From: Chitinophagaceae bacterium UBA4407 | GTDB lineage: Bacteria > Bacteroidota > Bacteroidia > Chitinophagales > Chitinophagaceae | Length of the DNA stretch: 62,615 nucleotides | Assembly: GCA_002390845.1 (NCBI GenBank) | Contig: DGQT01000047.1 | Coordinates: forward strand, 1-62,615 | Direction: 5' to 3' | Shown here: piece by piece, positions 1 to 9,640 of the stretch | Layout: each line of letters starts with the position of its first letter | Position numbering within the stretch: the stretch's first letter is position 1 | Position numbers and translations under genes: made by a program | The notes under the pieces: model-generated | Told to the model about the DNA's origin: nothing | Databases searched by the model: none | What the model saw: only the letters and a program-made list of their open reading frames with translations

Positions 1-23
1 ACCACAGGTGTTCGGAAGAAATT
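1..23 (+). repeat. Left terminal inverted repeat of the IS
   Basis: This is a 23-base perfect inverted match to 1318-1340. The match breaks at base 24 (T on the left, C on the complement of the right end). Confidence 0.93.
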
Positions 24-145
24 TTCACTAATAGCAAGGTTTATGTTGGGTATAAAAAATACTGCTTTTTGTTAATAACTTTTTTTGGTCTGGTAAGATA
101 TTCACAATCATTTACGATGTTCAATGATTGCTTTTATTTGAATTA

Positions 146-1318
146 ATGAAAATAGAAAAGTTACTTTCATTAATTTCTGATGATCTTTTGGTTCAACTTG
201 CCTTGGATACACGCGTTGATCATTATGCTAAGAAGTTACAGGGCGAAGTTATTTTCAAATTGTTGCTTTATTGTATTGTCAGCCATAAAGATAATAGCCT
301 GCGTACGATGGAATCGGCATATGAAAAAGTTGCCTTTAAACTATTAAACCAAAAGCACAACCAGGGTTCAATCAGGTTCAGTTCCATTAGTGAACGGCTA
401 TCAAATATCAATGTAGCATTCTTTGAAAAAATATACTTGAACTGCATTAATGCTTACAAAAAAGATTTAGGAAATGATGGAGAAAATCTTATCCGGTTTG
501 ATTCCACAATTATAGCATTGTCAACCAGGTTACTTGAAATTGGTTATCAGTTACAAGGTGGAAATGCGGAAGACTTCAAACAATTAAAATTCACTATTGG
601 CTTTTCCGACATCCCGGAAATAGTACATTTTTATCATGAACAAAAATATACAAGTGAAAATGTCGCATTAAAGCAAACCATTGCAAAACAAGCTGAAATA
701 GAAAGTAAAACCATAAAAGTATTTGACAGAGGCATCACAGCACGCAACACTTACGATGAATTTACCGAAAAGGATATTCGCTTTGTTACAAGGCTCAACA
801 CTAATGCAAGACATACGACAATAAGATTAAATGATGATTCAGTTTTTCCTTTTGAGACTTCCACATTAACAATTGTGAATGATACATGGTGCTACTTATA
901 CAATAGCAATAAACAAAGAACAAAACACCCCGTAAGACGCATAGAAACGATACGTATTGCAGACAATGAGCCAATAGTTTTTATAACAAACATCCATAAC
1001 CTTAGTACTGCGGAGGTAACAGAAATCTATAAAAGACGATGGGACATAGAGGTGTTTTTTAAATTCATTAAACAATTACTCAACTTTAAACACCTGCTCA
1101 ACAGAAGTGAAAATGGAATCAAGGTAGTTTTATATGTAACAATGATTGCTGCTATCTTGTTGATTGCCTACAAAAAAACGAACCACTTAAAAGGTTTTAA
1201 AATAGTAAAACAAAAGTTCGAACAGGAATTAGAAACAATAATCCTCAAAGACTTAATTGTTATGTGCGGGGGTAATCCTGAATTACTGGGTTCTATACTA
1301 TCTAAAAGAAGCCCTTGA
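146..1318 (+). CDS. IS4-family DDE transposase
   Basis: The product should cut and paste the surrounding IS using a two-metal DDE active site. Reading from the ATG at 146 (390 residues), D119 lies in RFDSTI, D194 in VFDRG, and the C-terminal signature is Y295, R298, E302 and K309 in YKRRWDIEVFFKFIKQ. That spacing, Y-2-R-3-E-6-K, is the YREK motif of the IS4 family. The frame also opens at a TTG at 128, but the ATG at 146 gives a better-looking N-terminus. There are no frameshifts or internal stops and both terminal repeats are intact, so the element may still be active. Confidence 0.93.
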   Translation: MKIEKLLSLISDDLLVQLALDTRVDHYAKKLQGEVIFKLLLYCIVSHKDNSLRTMESAYEKVAFKLLNQKHNQGSIRFSSISERLSNINVAFFEKIYLNCINAYKKDLGNDGENLIRFDSTIIALSTRLLEIGYQLQGGNAEDFKQLKFTIGFSDIPEIVHFYHEQKYTSENVALKQTIAKQAEIESKTIKVFDRGITARNTYDEFTEKDIRFVTRLNTNARHTTIRLNDDSVFPFETSTLTIVNDTWCYLYNSNKQRTKHPVRRIETIRIADNEPIVFITNIHNLSTAEVTEIYKRRWDIEVFFKFIKQLLNFKHLLNRSENGIKVVLYVTMIAAILLIAYKKTNHLKGFKIVKQKFEQELETIILKDLIVMCGGNPELLGSILSKRSP

Positions 1319-1340
1319 ATTTCTTCCGAACACCTGTGGT
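1318..1340 (-). repeat. Right terminal inverted repeat of the IS
   Basis: This is the reverse complement of bases 1-23. It overlaps the last base of the transposase stop codon, so there is no spare sequence at the right end. Confidence 0.93.
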
Positions 1341-1526
1341 CAGCGACCAACAATGGCGGAAATTTTGAAGGGGGAAAATTTGAGACCATTACCCGGATTT
1401 TAGTAAGTAAGCATAGGGAGAGAAGTTAATGAGGTTCTTCAATTAAATCAGCGATACTATTTTTTGTTCTATATTTATTTGTACAACATATTTTAAACAT
1501 CCATTTATTCAACTCAGCCGTTTTAC

Positions 1527-4500
1527 ATGTCTACATACGCCATTCAAAACTATCATAAGGAACTTGAGAAAATTATACATTACGGCGGGTCGAAAAAAGA
1601 AACGGCAATCCGTAATGCGTTTTACTACCTGTTGAACGAATATGCCCACAGCAAAGAACTGATGCTGATTGCTGAGATTTCCACCAAAAACAAACAGGGT
1701 AAAATCATTACGCCGGATGGCACCTTAAAAGATAATATACGCAACGACTGGGGTTATTGGGAAAGCAAGGATGAAAGCGACGATATTGATGAAGAGATCA
1801 GGAAGAAATTTGATAAAGGTTACCCCAGCGATAATATATTATTCGAAGATTCTAAAACCGCAGTGCTTTACCAGCATGGCGAAGAAGTGATGCGTGAGGA
1901 TATGCAGGATGAAGAACAACTGCATAAAATACTTACCCGTTTTTTATCGTATGAAAGACCTGAAGTGCACGACTTCCGCGAAGCCATTGAACAGTTTAAA
2001 CAGGATATACCAAAAGTAACGGTTGCCATACGCGACATCATAGAAGCGCAGCAGAAAACCAATGCTGCCATGCGGGAAGCGCAGGAAAGTTTTTTAGCAA
2101 TGGCAAAGGCCAGTATTAACCCGGATATTAATGCAGATGATGTAAAGGAAATGATGATACAGCATATACTAAGCGCTGACATTTTTAATACCATATTTGA
2201 TGAACCGCATTTTCACCAGGAAAATAATATAGCCCGTGAACTGAATAAAATAATTGATACTTTTTTTACAGGCAGTATAAGAAGGGCAACCCTTGGCAGC
2301 ATTAAACATTATTACGATACCATAAACTCCCGTGCCGCTTCTATTGCCGACCACCACGAAAAACAAAAGTTTTTAAAAGTAGTGTACGAGGCTTTTTATA
2401 AAGGCTATAACCCTAAAGCCGCAGACAGGCTGGGCATTGTTTACACCCCCAACGAGATTGTGCAGTTTATGATACGCAGTACCGATTATTTGCTGCACAA
2501 ACATTTTGCAAAAACACTGGGAGATAAAAATGTAGAGATACTTGACCCTGCCACAGGCACAGGTACTTTTATTTGCGACATTATTGATTACCTGCCCAAA
2601 GCAAAGCTAAAACACAAGTACAAAAGCGAACTGCATGCAAACGAAGTAGCCATACTGCCCTACTATATTGCCAACCTGAATATTGAATATACCTACAAAC
2701 AAAAGATGGGTGAGTATGCTGAGTTTGATAACCTGTGCTTTGTAGATACGCTTGACAATACCGGCTTTAACTGGGTGGGTAAACAGGGCAATCTTTTTGG
2801 TGTAAGTGCAGAAAATGCCAACCGTATAAAAAGACAAAATGAAAGAAGAATAAGTGTGGTAATTGGTAACCCGCCTTATAATGCCAAGCAAGAAAATTAT
2901 AACTATCAAAATGCAAATAGAACTTATAAGGAAATAGATATTAGAATTAAAGAAACGTTCATAAAACAAGGTACAGCCCAAAGCCAAATTGTAGTGTATG
3001 ATATGTACAGTCGCTTTTACCGCTGGGCCATGGATAGATTAAATGATAATGGTATTATCGCCTTTATTACAAACCGAAGTTTTATTGATGGAAGAGCTTT
3101 TGATGGATTCAGGAAAACAATTCAAAATGATTTTGATTATGCATACATAATTGATACCAAAAGCGATGTAAGGGCAAACCCTAAAATTGCTGGAACTACC
3201 CACAATGTTTTTAGTATACAGGCAGGCGTAGCTGTTTTGTTTCTAGTAAAAAGTTCGCATAAACAACTAAAAACAAATCCCTGCAAGATTGAATACATGG
3301 CAATGGAAGATTTATGGCGTAAAGAAGTAAAGTTGGGTTGGTTTGCAGAAAATGAAATAAGTAAAATTGAATTTGACAATATAACTCCTGATAAGAATAA
3401 TAATTGGATTAATAATGGTGAAAGTGACTGGGATGACCTTATCTCAATTTTTGATAAGGATGGTAAATCGGGAAAATCAGAACAAGTTATTTTCAAAAAT
3501 TTTTCATTAGGAATTGCGTCACATCGAGATTATTGGGTGTACGATTTTTCTCCTGTGGGTTTAAAAAGTAAGTTAGAATATTTTATCAATATTTATGATA
3601 AATCAAGGGATGATAAACAGGCTATAAGAACAATTGCATGGGATGAGGACTTGACGAGATTAATGAATAAAAATATTACGATACGATTTCAAGAAACTAA
3701 AATAATTAAATCCTCTTTTAGGCCATTTATCTCGAAATGGCTTTATTATGATAGTAAACTTATCAGCAGAATCTATAGTTTCGATAATATATTTAAACAA
3801 AACGAAAACAATAAGTTTATCAGTTTACGTTGCATTAGTTCTGATGATGAATTAACTTGTTTATCAAGTTTATCTATTTCAGATTTAGGATATTTAAAAA
3901 CAGGAAATGGGGGAACTTTTAGTACAGCATTATACCACTATATTTCTTCTGGTGAAAGAATAGAAAACATCACTGATTGGGCATTAGAACAATTTCACAA
4001 ACATTATTTTTTAAAAGAAGATGAAGAATATCCCAGACTGGATGAAAATAAACTGGAGGCTTATTTAAGGTCCAGGCACGAAGCCAGACATCCCGGAGAA
4101 AAATATATACATGAAAAGGGTGGGGAAGAATTTCCGGCAATAAGGAAAGATGATATTTTTAATTATGTGTATGCAGTATTGCACAATCCTGCCTACCGTA
4201 AAAAATATGAATTGAATTTAAAAAGAGAGTTTCCACGTATTCCTTTCTATGATAACTTTTGGCAATGGGCAAAATGGGGCGAACAATTAATGAGCCTGCA
4301 TATTCATTATGAAACAGCAGAGCTATACAAACTTAACCGTATAGAAACTGCAACAAAAGAACACCCCAAATGCAAACTGAAAGCATTAAAAGAAACGGGC
4401 ATTATTGCTTTAGATGATAATACAGAACTGCACGGCATACCCGCAGCAGCATGGGAATATAAACTGGGTAACCGCAGCGCTTTGGAATGGATTTTAGACC

Positions 4501-4658
4501 AATACAAAGAAAAGAAACCAACAGACCCAACGATAGCAGAAAAATTCAACACCTATAAATTTGAAGATTATAAAGAACAGGTAATTGATTTGCTTAAAAG
4601 GGTTTGTACGGTAAGTGTGGAGACAATGAAAGTGGTAAGGGAGATGGAAAATTTGTAA
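1527..4658 (+). CDS. Single-chain restriction-modification enzyme, type ISP-like but without helicase
   Basis: This 1043-residue protein appears to combine DNA cleavage and N6-adenine methylation. A PD-(D/E)xK nuclease motif is visible near the N-terminus (P63-D64, then E79-S80-K81). A helical linker follows to about residue 300. The gamma-class methyltransferase has motif I DPATGTGTF from D340 and motif IV NPPY from N448. The last 300 residues should hold target recognition; the stretch with YVYAVLHNPAYRKKYE and FPRIPFYDNF resembles the C-terminal specificity domain of type ISP (LlaGI/LlaBIII) enzymes. Classical type ISP proteins are about 1500-1600 residues with a superfamily 2 helicase between nuclease and methyltransferase. 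No Walker A or DEAD-type motif is present here, so it may act more like a type IIG/IIL enzyme. No separate specificity gene is adjacent. Confidence 0.85.
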   Translation: MSTYAIQNYHKELEKIIHYGGSKKETAIRNAFYYLLNEYAHSKELMLIAEISTKNKQGKIITPDGTLKDNIRNDWGYWESKDESDDIDEEIRKKFDKGYPSDNILFEDSKTAVLYQHGEEVMREDMQDEEQLHKILTRFLSYERPEVHDFREAIEQFKQDIPKVTVAIRDIIEAQQKTNAAMREAQESFLAMAKASINPDINADDVKEMMIQHILSADIFNTIFDEPHFHQENNIARELNKIIDTFFTGSIRRATLGSIKHYYDTINSRAASIADHHEKQKFLKVVYEAFYKGYNPKAADRLGIVYTPNEIVQFMIRSTDYLLHKHFAKTLGDKNVEILDPATGTGTFICDIIDYLPKAKLKHKYKSELHANEVAILPYYIANLNIEYTYKQKMGEYAEFDNLCFVDTLDNTGFNWVGKQGNLFGVSAENANRIKRQNERRISVVIGNPPYNAKQENYNYQNANRTYKEIDIRIKETFIKQGTAQSQIVVYDMYSRFYRWAMDRLNDNGIIAFITNRSFIDGRAFDGFRKTIQNDFDYAYIIDTKSDVRANPKIAGTTHNVFSIQAGVAVLFLVKSSHKQLKTNPCKIEYMAMEDLWRKEVKLGWFAENEISKIEFDNITPDKNNNWINNGESDWDDLISIFDKDGKSGKSEQVIFKNFSLGIASHRDYWVYDFSPVGLKSKLEYFINIYDKSRDDKQAIRTIAWDEDLTRLMNKNITIRFQETKIIKSSFRPFISKWLYYDSKLISRIYSFDNIFKQNENNKFISLRCISSDDELTCLSSLSISDLGYLKTGNGGTFSTALYHYISSGERIENITDWALEQFHKHYFLKEDEEYPRLDENKLEAYLRSRHEARHPGEKYIHEKGGEEFPAIRKDDIFNYVYAVLHNPAYRKKYELNLKREFPRIPFYDNFWQWAKWGEQLMSLHIHYETAELYKLNRIETATKEHPKCKLKALKETGIIALDDNTELHGIPAAAWEYKLGNRSALEWILDQYKEKKPTDPTIAEKFNTYKFEDYKEQVIDLLKRVCTVSVETMKVVREMENL

Positions 4659-4720
4659 ACCAATAATAACGGTCAGTAGGCTTTTAGCCATCAGATCGGG
4701 TTTTGCGCCGGAGATAATAA

Positions 4721-4855
4721 AATAAGCCGGGCAGCACATCAATGATTAAGCATCCGTTGTGTCACTCACTTGTACGCTTTTTTCTTTGTTCAGCAATGGG
4801 CAACAGTACAAGTGGGTGATACAACCGGCGATGCTATAAAATACAAAAGCTGGTT
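4721..4855. repeat. Dispersed inverted repeat, full copy (type II cores)
   Basis: The left core at 4757-4775 reads TTGTGTCACTCACTTGTAC. The right core at 4806-4824 reads GTACAAGTGGGTGATACAA, its inverted partner with two changes. Outer arms pair AGCCGGGC/CAGC-like ends and GCATC with GATGC. The 30-base loop is short. It fills the gap between the restriction gene and the S74/T9SS gene. Confidence 0.85.
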
Positions 4856-4878
4856 ACCAAAAAATAAAAACAAACATC

Positions 4879-7356
4879 ATGAAAACAATAAACACAAAAG
4901 CTCTAACTGCATTCACCCTGCTTTTTATTTGCGTAGCAAATAATGCGTTTGCACAAAATATTTTTCCTGCAACCGGGCGTGCAGGTATTTATACAACTTC
5001 ACCCGCAGTATCGCTGCATGTAAAAGGCGGGGCACGTATTGGCACAACAGCCAACTATGTAAATATTGACAGCGCCACGGGCAACCTAAGTTTTAATGGC
5101 ACATCAACCTACAAAGTTGCTGACAATAAATATGCATTTCAATCAGCGGCTAACCCCAATATTGGTTTGTTCTTTAATGCCGCAAGTGTGCAGTACGAGT
5201 TTCGCAATACCAGTGCTGCACCCGTTTTTTATATCAATGCAAACACAGGCAATGGTGTATTTAAAGGCAACTTAAAAATAGGTGCTTATACACTACCCGC
5301 CACAGACGGCACAAGCGGACAGTTATTAAAAACCGACGGTGCCGGAAACATTAGTTGGGCAACTGTTTCAGGTGGCGGCGGCGCAAATATCGCCCTCTCA
5401 AATCTTGCAGCAACAGCAGTAAATGTTTCACTGCTGCCCGGCATAGACAGTGCAAGGGATATAGGCAGTGCATTACGATCCTGGAAAGATATTTATTTAA
5501 AGAGCGGCCTATATTTCAACGGCGTAAAAATGTGGCAGTATAAACCCGGCGTAAATACCATCATTGGTGAAAACGCAGGAAGTTCTGGAAGTGGTGGTTT
5601 CAATACTGCATTGGGCAGTAATGTGCTTAGTGTAAATACAACAGGCAATGCCAATGTAGCCATTGGTGAATACAGTTTGCAATACAACACTACAGGCAGC
5701 AACAATACCGCAACAGGCTATGCGGCTTTAATAAGTAATAACGAAGGCTTCAATAATGTGGCTACTGGTTTTGAAGCATTGTACTCAAATACTACAGGTC
5801 ATTACAATACCGGTAACGGCAAAAATGCGCTTTACTATAATACCACCGGAAGTTATAATACAGCAATAGGTGTTTCTTCCTTAGAAAAAAACAATGCAGA
5901 TGAAAATACTGCGGTAGGCGTTTATGCATTGGAGGAAAATACAATTGGCAATCAAAATACTGCTGTGGGGGCATATTCACTTACCCAAAATACTGAAGGC
6001 ATTCATAATTCTGCATTTGGCGTAAATGCATTATCATTAAACTCAACAGGCAGTGATAATACAGCCAATGGTTATTTTGCTTTATCTTCAAGTATATATA
6101 GTAATAACAATACAGCAATGGGAAGTTACGCCCTTCAGTACGATACAAGAGGTTATAACAATACAGCAATGGGAAGTTACGCCCTTCAGCACGATACATC
6201 GGGTTCTAAAAATTCAGCATTTGGCGTAGGGGCATTGGCAAGCCATGTATTAGGATCTAATAATTGTGCTTTTGGTGTCAGTGCTTTAGAATCTAATACT
6301 TCAGGTATTGGTAATACTGCAGTTGGCTTTGAAGCATTGGGTCTTAGTAACGACGATTACAGTACGGCTGTAGGATATCAAGCTGGCTACGGTTATAACA
6401 TAACCAAATCTAACAACACAGCAAACACGAATGGCAACCTTTATAATAACGTAACTGAGTCTGGTAATACTGCTATTGGGGCCTTTGCAGGGTATAGTGC
6501 TGCTAATATATCTAACGCTACAGCAATTGGAACAGGTGCTATAGTAGATGCCCCGAATAAAGTGCGTATAGGTAGTACAGGTGTTACAAGCATTGGTGCC
6601 CAGATAGGCTGGACAACCTTTAGCGATGGCAGGTATAAAAAAAATATAAAACAAGATGTGCAGGGGCTTGCTTTTATTAACAGCCTGCAACCCATAACTT
6701 ATACGGTTGATATAAATGGTTTAAATGACTATTACGATAAAGGAAGAAAGCATGACAGCAGTTATGAAAAGATGAAAGCCACTATGAAAGAGTCGACTGA
6801 CAAGGCAGCAAAAATTGTATACAATGGCTTTATAGCGCAGGAAGTAGAGAAAGCAGCAGAAAAATTAAATTACAATTTCAGCGGCGTAGATAAACCACAG
6901 AGCAAAGATGGTTTATATGGTTTGCGCTATGCAGATTTTGTAGTGCCGCTTGTAAAAGCGGTGCAGGAACTTTCAAAAGAAAATGAGGAACAAAAGAAAA
7001 TAAATGCTGACCTTCAAAACCAAATTGACGAATTAAAATTATTGATACAGTCAGGCAACCAGCAATCAATAAACATTAATCAGTCAAGTTCAAGTGCAAA
7101 CCTCGAACAAAACATACCCAACCCGTTCGATCAATCCACAATCATCAATTATACATTGCCTGCAAAGTATAGCAATGCAAAAATTATTGTAACAGATAAT
7201 AGCGGCAAAACCATAAAACAGTTTATACTTTCAACCGCGGGCAAAGGCTCTGTAAGTATTGCTGCAGGCGCATTGGCAAACGGGTTGTATCACTATGCTT
7301 TGTATGTAGATGGTAAAATGATCGACAGTAAAAAGATGGAGATAATAAAACAGTAA
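4879..7356 (+). CDS. Secreted surface protein: YadA-like head repeats, S74 chaperone domain, T9SS sorting domain
   Basis: The 825-residue product starts with a Sec signal peptide (residues 1-25, ending NAFAQ). From about residue 230 to 560 it is built of short repeats of the form NTAxGxxAL with TG and N spacers, resembling trimeric-autotransporter head repeats that form left-handed beta helices. TFSDGRYKKNIKQ near residue 578 marks a peptidase S74 intramolecular chaperone domain, known from phage tail spikes, followed by a coiled coil near 690-720. The last 90 residues (NIPNPFDQST start, GLYHYALYVDGK end) look like a type A T9SS sorting domain. A trimeric fibre anchored by T9SS is the natural reading. 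If the S74 domain cuts itself off, the sorting domain would go with it, which is odd. Confidence 0.85.
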   Translation: MKTINTKALTAFTLLFICVANNAFAQNIFPATGRAGIYTTSPAVSLHVKGGARIGTTANYVNIDSATGNLSFNGTSTYKVADNKYAFQSAANPNIGLFFNAASVQYEFRNTSAAPVFYINANTGNGVFKGNLKIGAYTLPATDGTSGQLLKTDGAGNISWATVSGGGGANIALSNLAATAVNVSLLPGIDSARDIGSALRSWKDIYLKSGLYFNGVKMWQYKPGVNTIIGENAGSSGSGGFNTALGSNVLSVNTTGNANVAIGEYSLQYNTTGSNNTATGYAALISNNEGFNNVATGFEALYSNTTGHYNTGNGKNALYYNTTGSYNTAIGVSSLEKNNADENTAVGVYALEENTIGNQNTAVGAYSLTQNTEGIHNSAFGVNALSLNSTGSDNTANGYFALSSSIYSNNNTAMGSYALQYDTRGYNNTAMGSYALQHDTSGSKNSAFGVGALASHVLGSNNCAFGVSALESNTSGIGNTAVGFEALGLSNDDYSTAVGYQAGYGYNITKSNNTANTNGNLYNNVTESGNTAIGAFAGYSAANISNATAIGTGAIVDAPNKVRIGSTGVTSIGAQIGWTTFSDGRYKKNIKQDVQGLAFINSLQPITYTVDINGLNDYYDKGRKHDSSYEKMKATMKESTDKAAKIVYNGFIAQEVEKAAEKLNYNFSGVDKPQSKDGLYGLRYADFVVPLVKAVQELSKENEEQKKINADLQNQIDELKLLIQSGNQQSININQSSSSANLEQNIPNPFDQSTIINYTLPAKYSNAKIIVTDNSGKTIKQFILSTAGKGSVSIAAGALANGLYHYALYVDGKMIDSKKMEIIKQ

Positions 7357-7420
7357 ATATATTATTCCGCCTTTCTTGATCGCCTACCAACAAAGATTCG
7401 CTTTAATCTACGCTGCGGTA

Positions 7421-7571
7421 AAGCTCAATATATAATCCAACCGTACAAGAGTGCGATCCTTCGGCTTCGCTCAGGACAAGCTGCCACACCTTTTGTTGCC
7501 ATGAAAGAAGAACCTTGAAACGAGCGTGGCAACAAAAGCTTCATGCATATTTGCAGCTGGGCTCATAAGAT
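7421..7571. repeat. Dispersed inverted repeat, right arm with GCGTGGCAAC variant module
   Basis: The loop-side motif AAGCTCAATATATAATCC leads into GTACAAGAGTGCGAT at 7443-7457, where the normal core stops. A substitute module follows, with its own hairpin (GTTGCCA near 7496, TGGCAAC at 7526-7532) and ending in GCTGGGCTCA. The same module occurs near 32821 and 36590. The rest of 7357-7664 shows no gene, only this repeat and a terminator. Confidence 0.75.
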
Positions 7572-7609
7572 GTATTGTATTTTAAAACTTAGGGTATATA
7601 TAAAAATAA

Positions 7610-7636
7610 AGCGCCCCGGATAGAAATCCAGGGCGC
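7610..7636 (-). terminator. Rho-independent terminator of the beta-helix T9SS gene
   Basis: On the minus strand a GC-rich stem (AGCGCCC pairing with GGGCGCT, extended by GGAT/ATCC) with a four-base loop is followed by a T-rich tract. It lies 29 bases past the stop codon at 7665. Confidence 0.85.
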
Positions 7637-7664
7637 TGGTGTTAAAAAATTAACACATGCTATT

Positions 7665-9353
7665 TTACTGTAGAATATTAATCTTCTTTGTAGTTGACTG
7701 TACACCATTTGTTACAGTTACAAAGTATAAACCTGCTGTTGCATTTTTAAGTGTAACATTTACTACACTTTTAGCAGTAACAGAAGTTTGCTTGTTGTAA
7801 ACAACTGAACCATTCATGTTGCTAACTTTAATTGTAACGTTGCCGGTATAGCCACCAACATTTACATTAAAAGTACCGCGTGCAGGATTTGGATAAATGC
7901 TTACTTCGCCATTGCTTGCAACAGTTGCATCTTCTTCTTCAACTGCTGTGGCTGCTGCAACTTCTGCTGCTGTAGCACAAGCGCAAAGGCCGTTATATAC
8001 TGCAGAAGTAGGTTTCCAGTTTACCCAAAGCTGTGCCCAGTTTTGAGCAGCAGGTTTTGGAAGTGCACCAACATAGTTTGTAGGTGTAAAGAACGCATTG
8101 TTTAAAGCTGCTTCATTGAAACTTGCACCGCTTAAAGCAGGTGAACCTGTTGCAGGGCGAAGGTTTGGATTGTTCAGATTAAAAGGGCTGCTTAACCTGA
8201 TGCCGGTATTGTCAGCATAGAAACGGTTATCTGCACCGGTTAATAACAGATTAACAACAGCAGCGCTATCTGCGCCTGTAGTTGCAGTAACATATTTAGG
8301 CGCATATTTGCAGCCAACAATGTTATGTTCTACAATTGTATCTGCTTTAACGCTGGCTTCAGTTGTAGTACCGTCAATTAAAATACCTGTTGGGTAACCC
8401 ATTACAATAGAATTGTAAAGGAACATGTGGCTGTTTCTGCGGATGTGAACACTTCTTCTGAAAAGATTGTTGGTGGCAGAGTCAGAACCGGCACAAATAG
8501 TCATATTTGAGAAAACCGCTCTTGTTTGTGGTGTATTTAAAGAACCGCTTGCATCATTATCTGATTCAAAACCATTAGAACCAGAAACGTCTGCAACCAA
8601 TGGATCGCGTAAGCCAATACCAAACTGTACTTTACCGCTGAAACCATTGTCAGTATCGAAATCATCGTCAATACCGCGGAATGCGATCAGGTGCTTACAG
8701 TTTACAGTACCACCAAACCATTCGAATGAATCGTCATTGGCATAACTAACCTGAACAAAGTCAACCAGTGTGCCATCGCCAACACCACCAAAAGTTAAAC
8801 CATTGATCTCGTTGTTAAGCGAAAGGGCAACACCTGCAAATTCAATACGAACATAATTAAGTTCACCAGAATTGTCATGAACATCTGGTGTAAGACCGCC
8901 ACCATATTCTGATAATGCACCAGGAGCAATACCTTCAATATTTGCCACACCACCCGGCTGGTTGATTGTTGATTTGCCTAATAAAATTACACCACCCCAG
9001 TCGCCACGTGCTCTTTTACCAGGTGCTTTTGAAGAGGTAAATACAATAGGGCAGGAAGGTGTACCTACTGCATGAATTTTTGAACCTTTTGTAATGATTA
9101 AAGAACCTTTGTTAAGCGTATCGCCAACAATTACAGTTCCGGGCTGAATAGTAAGTTCGGCACCGCCGGTTACATAAACTTTTCCTTTAAGGAAGTAGAT
9201 TGTGTCGCAATCCCATGTTTTGTTACTGTTGATCAGTGTATCGGCGTTTCCGATATACTTGATTGGTTTTGTTTGGGCAAAACCTGGCGCAATTGCAAAA
9301 GCAAAAAGTACACTTAATACCAACGCTTTTGTAAGTAAAGATTTGATGTTCAT
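7665..9353 (-). CDS. Secreted beta-helix protein with T9SS type A sorting domain
   Basis: The product (562 residues from the ATG at 9353) has a clear signal peptide ending GFAQT. The body contains GGAELTIQPGT and GDWGGVILLG, typical of secreted Bacteroidota proteins with a right-handed parallel beta helix. The C-terminus (YPNPARGTFNV, then GLYFVTV and KKINILQ) is a T9SS type A sorting domain, so the protein should be exported across the outer membrane. The frame extends upstream to 9410, but that extension would run through the -7 box at 9371-9378. It is divergent from a TonB receptor, and the two may serve one uptake function, though the ligand cannot be told. No catalytic residues were recognised. 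Confidence 0.85.
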   Translation of the reverse strand: MNIKSLLTKALVLSVLFAFAIAPGFAQTKPIKYIGNADTLINSNKTWDCDTIYFLKGKVYVTGGAELTIQPGTVIVGDTLNKGSLIITKGSKIHAVGTPSCPIVFTSSKAPGKRARGDWGGVILLGKSTINQPGGVANIEGIAPGALSEYGGGLTPDVHDNSGELNYVRIEFAGVALSLNNEINGLTFGGVGDGTLVDFVQVSYANDDSFEWFGGTVNCKHLIAFRGIDDDFDTDNGFSGKVQFGIGLRDPLVADVSGSNGFESDNDASGSLNTPQTRAVFSNMTICAGSDSATNNLFRRSVHIRRNSHMFLYNSIVMGYPTGILIDGTTTEASVKADTIVEHNIVGCKYAPKYVTATTGADSAAVVNLLLTGADNRFYADNTGIRLSSPFNLNNPNLRPATGSPALSGASFNEAALNNAFFTPTNYVGALPKPAAQNWAQLWVNWKPTSAVYNGLCACATAAEVAAATAVEEEDATVASNGEVSIYPNPARGTFNVNVGGYTGNVTIKVSNMNGSVVYNKQTSVTAKSVVNVTLKNATAGLYFVTVTNGVQSTTKKINILQ

Positions 9354-9370
9354 AAAAAATTTTGTTTTGC

Positions 9371-9402
9371 CAAAAGTAGGCTTGCTGTTGTCTGTTGACC
9401 AA
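9371..9402 (-). promoter_or_regulatory. Bacteroidota-type promoter of the beta-helix T9SS gene
   Basis: On the minus strand TACTTTTG (9371-9378) matches the -7 consensus TAnnTTTG. TTG at 9400-9402 lies 21 bases upstream, at the expected -33 position. It sits 17 bases before the ATG at 9353, which supports that start. Confidence 0.7.
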
Positions 9403-9621
9403 GTATTCAAGGTTAATAAAATCTTACCAAATCGTTAAGCCAATGTTTTTGCTGAAAGTATTATTGCAAAAGGGTTTCAGAGAGATACACGTAACAATTT
9501 AATAACAGTAATTTAATATTAAAATAGCCGTGGGTTATATAATGCGTATACAGTTAAAGGAAATGTTTCTTTGGTAATAATTATTTAATATTTTGAAAAT
9601 ATTACGTAGCACACACAACCC

Positions 9622-9629
9622 TACTTTTG
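9622..9629 (+). promoter_or_regulatory. -7 promoter box of the TonB receptor gene
   Basis: TACTTTTG matches TAnnTTTG. The surrounding CCTACTTTTGCCAAAA nearly repeats the context of the divergent promoter (CCTACTTTTGGCAAAA). No convincing -33 TTG lies at the right distance; the nearest is 26 bases up. It is downstream of the TTG at 9593, so translation should begin at the ATG at 9641. Confidence 0.6.
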
Positions 9630-9640
9630 CCAAAAAATAC

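Larger units (their letters stand above)
1..1340 (+). mobile_element. IS4-family insertion sequence, complete
   Basis: The element is bounded by perfect 23-base terminal inverted repeats, at 1-23 and 1318-1340, which begin ACCACAGGTGTTCGGAAGAA. It encodes one DDE transposase reading inward from the left end. The left repeat begins at the very first base of the window, so the left flank and any target-site duplication cannot be seen. This suggests that the sequence was assembled up to a multi-copy repeat. On the right the next gene, a restriction-modification protein, begins 186 bases away. Confidence 0.93.

Noticed and set aside
5493..6695. Several open frames on the minus strand within the head-repeat gene
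   Set aside because: They are antisense reflections of the repeated NTAxG units, with no start signals or family match.
9593..9640. TTG start of the TonB receptor at 9593
   Set aside because: A -7 promoter box lies at 9622-9629 inside this extension, and the ATG at 9641 begins the signal peptide region.
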